Part shown: in pieces, positions 60,244-64,000 of the stretch
Position numbering within the stretch: position 1 is the first letter of the stretch
Layout of the letters: each line of letters begins with the position of its first letter
Assembly: GCA_963721725.1 (NCBI GenBank)
Contig: CAVRLX010000032.1
Location: 62,001-126,000, forward strand
Direction of reading: 5' to 3'
Length of the DNA stretch: 64,000 nt
DNA from: RI-153 sp963721725
Lineage (GTDB): Bacteria > Chloroflexota > Anaerolineae > Caldilineales > Caldilineaceae
Notes under the pieces: model-generated
Databases searched by the model: none
What the model was told of the DNA's origin: nothing
Seen by the model: only the letters and a program-made list of their open reading frames with translations
Position numbers and translations under genes: made by a program

Positions 60244-62715
60244 TCACACTTTGAGTCTCGCCATCTTGGGATCATACAACGGCTCGTCTGTCACGGTGGC
60301 GGGCTGGCGTTTGCCAAAATAGGCCACCTCTAGCTTTGTCCCCGGTGCACTGTGGGCGGCGGGCAGATAGGCGTAGATAATGTGTTTGCCCACGCTGTAG
60401 CCATAGTTGGCGCTGGCGACATAGCCCACACACTCGCCGTTGCTATAGATCGCCTCTTTGCCCAGCGCCATGCCATCGGGCGTGTCCAACGTCAGGCAGC
60501 AGAGTTTGCGGCTGAGGGGCGCGTCTTTGATGTGAAGCAGCGCCTCGCGCCCGACGAAATCGCCTTTTTTCAGATTCACCGCCCAGCCGATACCTGCCTC
60601 GTAGGGAGTGTAATCGGCGTGAATGTCCTGACCCCACAGCCTATAACCCTTCTCCAGCCGCAGCGAATCAAACGCACCGCCGCCCGCCGCGATCATCTCG
60701 AACTCGCGCCCAGCCTCCCACAGCGCATCCCACAACCCCAGGGCCAACTCGGTTCCCGTGTAAAGCTCCCAGCCCAACTCACCCGCATACGAGAGACGCA
60801 GCGCCGTCACCGGGATCGCGCCCACCTCGATCTCCTGCATGGTGTAATAGGGGAAGGCTTCGTTGCTCACATCGGCGTGGGTAACTTTCTGCAACACTTT
60901 GCGCGCATTCGGTCCCCACAGCCCAATCGGCGCATAGCGGGCCGAAAGATCCGTGATCTGCACGCTGCCGTCGGTGGGGGCGTTTGCGCGTAGCCATGCA
61001 AGATCGTGGGTGAGCAGCCCGCCGCCGGTGAGCACCCAGAAGCGATCTGCCGCCTTGCGCACAATTGTGAGATCGGCCTTGATGCCGCCCTTTGGCGTGA
61101 GCAGGCTGGTGTAGACAATTTTGCCCACGGGACGGTCGATTTTATTGGCGGCTATGCGTTCTAAAAAGGCCACGCTGCCGGGGCCGCTCACTTCAATCAC
61201 TGCCAACGCGCCGATGTTAAACATGCCCACGTTATTACGCACTTCCAGATGTTCCGCCCCCTGAATGGGCGACCAAAACTGGCTTTCCCAGCCCTGGCGC
61301 TGCGGAATCTGATCCTCGTACTTCTCCAACAGGCGGGCATTGCTGTTGTACCAGAGCGCCATCTCGTAGCCCGCCGAGGGCACAAAATGGGCATCTTGCG
61401 CGGCCAAGCGGGCATGAAACGGGGTGAGGCGCAGATTGCGCGGCTCTTCGTACGGCTGGGTCGGGTGGATAATGTCATACACCTCCCGGTAGTTTTGCGC
61501 ACAGCGCAGATCCACAAAAAGTTGGGTCTTTTGGTGGGGCAAGAAGCGGTTAATGTCGGCCTCGTGCAGATCCCATTCCGGTTCCCCGTAGGTCATCCAC
61601 TCGGCAATACTCTTACCCACGCCGCCGGCATGGGTGATCCAAACCCCTACGGCGCTCCAAAAGCCTTTGACCTGCGACTCGCCCATCACCGGATAGCCGT
61701 CCACGGTGAAGGCAAACATGCCGTTAAATTTCGTGGTCAACTCGGTTTTCGCCAGCGGCGGCATCAGTTCCGTGGACGCCTTCCACGCCACCTCGTAATG
61801 TTCTGGGGTAAAGGGCAACATGGCAGTTTTGCCCAGATCACGCGGGCGCACCATCAGCGGCACGTGGCGATAATTGCCAATCCCGTAGCTGTCCCAATGC
61901 TGGCGGAAATAGAGCGAGAAATCTTGATGGCGCATAATCGGATGTACGATCTCGCGGTTTTCGTTCTCTTTGGCGTAGCGGCTCAGCTCGGCCACCGGGG
62001 TTGTGATGGTGTACTGATGTTGCGCGGCCAACAGGGGGATGTTCAGCCCAGCCTTTTCGCTAATCATCGGTGCCCAGATGTTGGCACACAGCAGCGCACT
62101 TTCACAGTCAATGCGCCCGCGTGTGGTGATCACCGCGGTGATGTGGCCGTGGGTCACTTCAATGTCGGTCACCGCGGCGTTCGTCACAAACTGCACGCCG
62201 CCGATGCGCTCGGCCTCGCGCGCCAGCGAACCGGCCACGTGCCAGCCGATGACATTGGTGTCGCCGGGCACGTAATAGCTGCCGAGGATCACCTTTGGAT
62301 CAATGAGCGGGAGCTTTTCAATGGTCTCTTCGGGGGTGAGCAGGTGCGTTTCTACGCCGTAGCCCGCGGCTGTGCCCTGTTTGCGTTTGAGATCTTCCAT
62401 GCGCTCTTTCGTGTAGGCAACTTCAAGCCCACCCACACGCCGCACCGGCGGTCGCCCCGGCTCGTATTCTGGCAGTTCGCTGTAGGCCTGCACCGAGTAG
62501 ACCGCAAAGCGTGTCATCATGCGCGAGAAGTTGGTGATGTGCATGCCGCCGGGCGCGTGGGAAGTGGAGCCGTCGTTATAGGGCAGCTCGCCTTTGTCCA
62601 CCACCACAATGTCACGCCAGCCCAGCTTCGCCAGATGATAGGCCGCGCTACAGCCCACAATGCCGCCGCCCATGATCACCAGGCGGGCCTGGGTGGGAAT
62701 GGTTGAATCGGTCAT
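60244..62715 (-). CDS. Dimethylglycine-dehydrogenase-like fusion: FAD oxidoreductase plus GcvT domain
   Basis: 823 residues, intact. The N-terminal DAO domain has LVIMGGGIVGCSAAYHLAKL and GSTSHAPGGMH, whose histidine is in the position that carries FAD in dimethylglycine/sarcosine dehydrogenases. The middle has the FAO_M-type segment (RCAQNYREVYDIIHP). The C-terminal half is a GCV_T folate domain with VRNNVGMFNIGALAVIEVSG, LSYAGELGWELY and DSLRLEKGYRLWGQDIHADY, ending in a GCV_T_C barrel. It demethylates dimethylglycine, sarcosine or a related amine and passes formaldehyde to tetrahydrofolate. AGGAGA lies seven bases ahead of the ATG at 62715. Confidence 0.9.
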   Translation of the reverse strand: MTDSTIPTQARLVIMGGGIVGCSAAYHLAKLGWRDIVVVDKGELPYNDGSTSHAPGGMHITNFSRMMTRFAVYSVQAYSELPEYEPGRPPVRRVGGLEVAYTKERMEDLKRKQGTAAGYGVETHLLTPEETIEKLPLIDPKVILGSYYVPGDTNVIGWHVAGSLAREAERIGGVQFVTNAAVTDIEVTHGHITAVITTRGRIDCESALLCANIWAPMISEKAGLNIPLLAAQHQYTITTPVAELSRYAKENENREIVHPIMRHQDFSLYFRQHWDSYGIGNYRHVPLMVRPRDLGKTAMLPFTPEHYEVAWKASTELMPPLAKTELTTKFNGMFAFTVDGYPVMGESQVKGFWSAVGVWITHAGGVGKSIAEWMTYGEPEWDLHEADINRFLPHQKTQLFVDLRCAQNYREVYDIIHPTQPYEEPRNLRLTPFHARLAAQDAHFVPSAGYEMALWYNSNARLLEKYEDQIPQRQGWESQFWSPIQGAEHLEVRNNVGMFNIGALAVIEVSGPGSVAFLERIAANKIDRPVGKIVYTSLLTPKGGIKADLTIVRKAADRFWVLTGGGLLTHDLAWLRANAPTDGSVQITDLSARYAPIGLWGPNARKVLQKVTHADVSNEAFPYYTMQEIEVGAIPVTALRLSYAGELGWELYTGTELALGLWDALWEAGREFEMIAAGGGAFDSLRLEKGYRLWGQDIHADYTPYEAGIGWAVNLKKGDFVGREALLHIKDAPLSRKLCCLTLDTPDGMALGKEAIYSNGECVGYVASANYGYSVGKHIIYAYLPAAHSAPGTKLEVAYFGKRQPATVTDEPLYDPKMARLKV

Positions 62716-62943
62716 AACAATTTCTCCTGCTATGGGTTGCGAAAGGGTAATGTGCGCATAATACCATTGGAATAAATTCAATAACACTGTTTGGCAAGCT
62801 TGCTTGTTTCCGCCATCTTTGACCGCACTATGGCGGCGTGCTACAATCCTTGCCTGGGGGGCGGAACCCCGTCTGTCGTCCAAAGCGTTGATCTGTATAG
62901 CAATTTTACCTGTGTTATCTCTAAAAGAATGGGGTGCGTGCCG

Positions 62944-63933
62944 ATGACCAGGGCAACGGTACTCACATGGCAGGTATGGCTGGCCGATGTCGCCACACAG
63001 CGACAGCCGGACGGCGCGCTGGATCTGGCCGTTGTGGTCCTCAATTATAATTCGCGTCAACTTTTGCGCGATTGCCTGGAGACCGTACTGGCCTCAGAGG
63101 GCGATTTTCGCTATACCGTCTTTGTGGTGGACAATGCCAGCGCCGATAACAGCGCCGAACTGGTGCGTGCCGATTACTCGGCGGTGACGCTGATTGCCAA
63201 CGACAAGAATGTGGGCTTCAGCGCAGGCAACAATCAGGCCATGCGCATGATGGGTTTTGGTGATCCCACACGCCCCGATTGGCAGTTACCGCGCTATCTG
63301 CTGCTGCTTAACATGGACACTTTAGTGCCGCCCACGGCGCTGGCGCACATGATCGCCTGGATGGACGCTCACCCTGGCGTTGGGGCCGCGGGTCCGCGTG
63401 TGCGCCGCCCCGATGGCTCGCTGGATCGGGCCTGCCGCCGCAGCTTTCCCACGCCGCAGGTCAGCTTCTTTCGCATGACGGGGCTAAGCCGTCTTTTTCC
63501 GCGTAGCCCGCTCTTCAACGCCTATAATTTAGAATATCTACCCGAAGATGCTGTACATGCGGTGGATTCGGTGGTGGGCGCGTACATGCAAGTGCGCCGT
63601 GAGGCCATTCAAGCCGTGGGGCTGTTGGACGAACACTATTTTATGTATGGCGAAGATCTGGACTGGGCCAAGCGCATCAAAGATGGCGGCTGGGAGATCT
63701 GGTACAACGGCGCGGTGGAGATCACCCACGTCAAAGAAGCTGCCAGCAAACGCAGCCGCAAAGCGCGCCTGGCCTTCTATGAAGCCATGTGGATCTTCTA
63801 TCGCAAGCATTATCAGGCCCAGACGCCCTGGCTATTGGACAAGCTGATCTTGCTCGGGATTGCGCTCAAAGGTGGGGCGGACATTGCCGGGCGCATGTGG
63901 CAGTTGCGCCATCAGCGGGAATTGCAGACGTAA
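62944..63933 (+). CDS. Family 2 glycosyltransferase
   Basis: About 329 residues with a GT-A fold. It opens DLAVVVLNYNSRQLLRDCLE, followed by VFVVDNASADNSAELVRADY and NVGFSAGNNQAM. The LLLNMDTLVP stretch gives the metal-binding acid region (N-x-D), and a later SVVGAYMQVRREAIQAVG with DEHYFMYGEDLDWAKRIK is typical of rhamnosyltransferase-like enzymes acting on cell-surface polysaccharides. No membrane helix is evident except a weak one near the C-terminus. The start is uncertain; I use the ATG at 62944 because the longer frame from 62791 looks non-coding. The spacer 62716-62943 separates divergent genes and must contain promoters. Confidence 0.85.
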   Translation: MTRATVLTWQVWLADVATQRQPDGALDLAVVVLNYNSRQLLRDCLETVLASEGDFRYTVFVVDNASADNSAELVRADYSAVTLIANDKNVGFSAGNNQAMRMMGFGDPTRPDWQLPRYLLLLNMDTLVPPTALAHMIAWMDAHPGVGAAGPRVRRPDGSLDRACRRSFPTPQVSFFRMTGLSRLFPRSPLFNAYNLEYLPEDAVHAVDSVVGAYMQVRREAIQAVGLLDEHYFMYGEDLDWAKRIKDGGWEIWYNGAVEITHVKEAASKRSRKARLAFYEAMWIFYRKHYQAQTPWLLDKLILLGIALKGGADIAGRMWQLRHQRELQT

Positions 63934-63962
63934 TAAAGTTTGATTATTCACCGGGACTAACC

Positions 63963-64000
63963 ATGCAACAGGGGTTGACCACAAGTCCATATCAGGAGTA
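63963..64000 (+). CDS. Possible start of the next gene (cut by window edge)
   Basis: An ATG follows about 30 bases after the glycosyltransferase stop and the frame stays open to the window end (MQQGLTTSPYQE). Position on the same strand suggests a second surface-polysaccharide gene, but twelve codons are too few for identification. Confidence 0.3.
   Translation, partial: MQQGLTTSPYQE

Noticed and set aside
61249..62706. A 485-codon plus-strand frame
   Set aside because: Antisense to the intact dimethylglycine-dehydrogenase-like gene.
62791..62943. Extended N-terminus of the family 2 glycosyltransferase
   Set aside because: The residues are cysteine-rich and lack similarity to the family; the region is more likely the divergent promoter.

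Overview
The window most resembles a chromosome segment from an uncultured, heterotrophic member of the Chloroflexota (Caldilinea/Anaerolineae-like). This is inferred from three things: large secreted repeat proteins that end in a short Y-L-P-x-x-x-R tail, the combination of sarcosine/dimethylglycine-type flavoenzymes with a sugar ABC transporter linked to cutC, and a dense population of small palindromic repeats between genes. No rRNA, tRNA, CRISPR array, transposase or phage gene was seen. Most genes lie on the minus strand.

Layout. 1-1,115: 5' end of leuC, preceded by a DUF433/DUF5615 toxin-antitoxin-like pair whose last codon overlaps the leuC start. 1,150-12,493: a glutamate synthase locus with two divergent gltB paralogues flanking one gltD (transcribed gltB2, gltD, gltB1). 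gltB1 carries two in-frame palindromic repeats inside its coding sequence. gltD and gltB2 are riddled with one-base indels. 12,766-15,652: a degraded C39-peptidase-like gene, a HicB-like gene, a YbjQ-like gene and a large unknown membrane protein. 16,004-19,977: two MFS proteins and a class V aminotransferase. 20,366-24,385: sarcosine-oxidase-like protein, a membrane glycosyltransferase and a GcvT-like folate enzyme. 24,546-29,139: alpha/beta hydrolase, SMP-30 lactonase, MntA/HepT pair, a Rid-like protein and CutC. 29,136-32,570: sugar ABC transporter (two permeases and a lipoprotein binding protein; no ATPase here). 32,993-34,345: secreted protein with collagen-like triplets. 34,481-41,053: treX-treY-treZ, the glycogen-to-trehalose pathway, with overlapping genes. 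41,325-44,212: NarL-type two-component pair. 44,248-47,687, 49,478-53,288 and 55,775-60,140: three very large secreted proteins (TolB-like propeller/Calx-beta/cadherin; polyglycine-hydrolase-like serine hydrolase with inserted domains; beta-helix with near-identical 181-residue repeats). Between them are a second sarcosine-oxidase-like gene, a SARP regulator remnant, an ATP-grasp-like unknown and a metallo-beta-lactamase-fold hydrolase. 60,244-62,715: dimethylglycine-dehydrogenase-like fusion. 62,944-63,933: family 2 glycosyltransferase.

How the genes fit together. Four genes (20,366; 23,179; 47,734; 60,244) point to oxidative N-demethylation of glycine derivatives and related amines with folate as C1 acceptor. 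Glutamate synthase and the class V aminotransferase would handle the nitrogen. The ABC transporter plus TreXYZ point to sugar import and trehalose storage or stress protection.

Caution. Many genes are split by single-base indels although conserved residues on both sides are intact, several at homopolymers. I treat these mainly as likely sequence errors and describe each gene as one unit, noting where the frame breaks. Boundaries of split genes are therefore interpretations.
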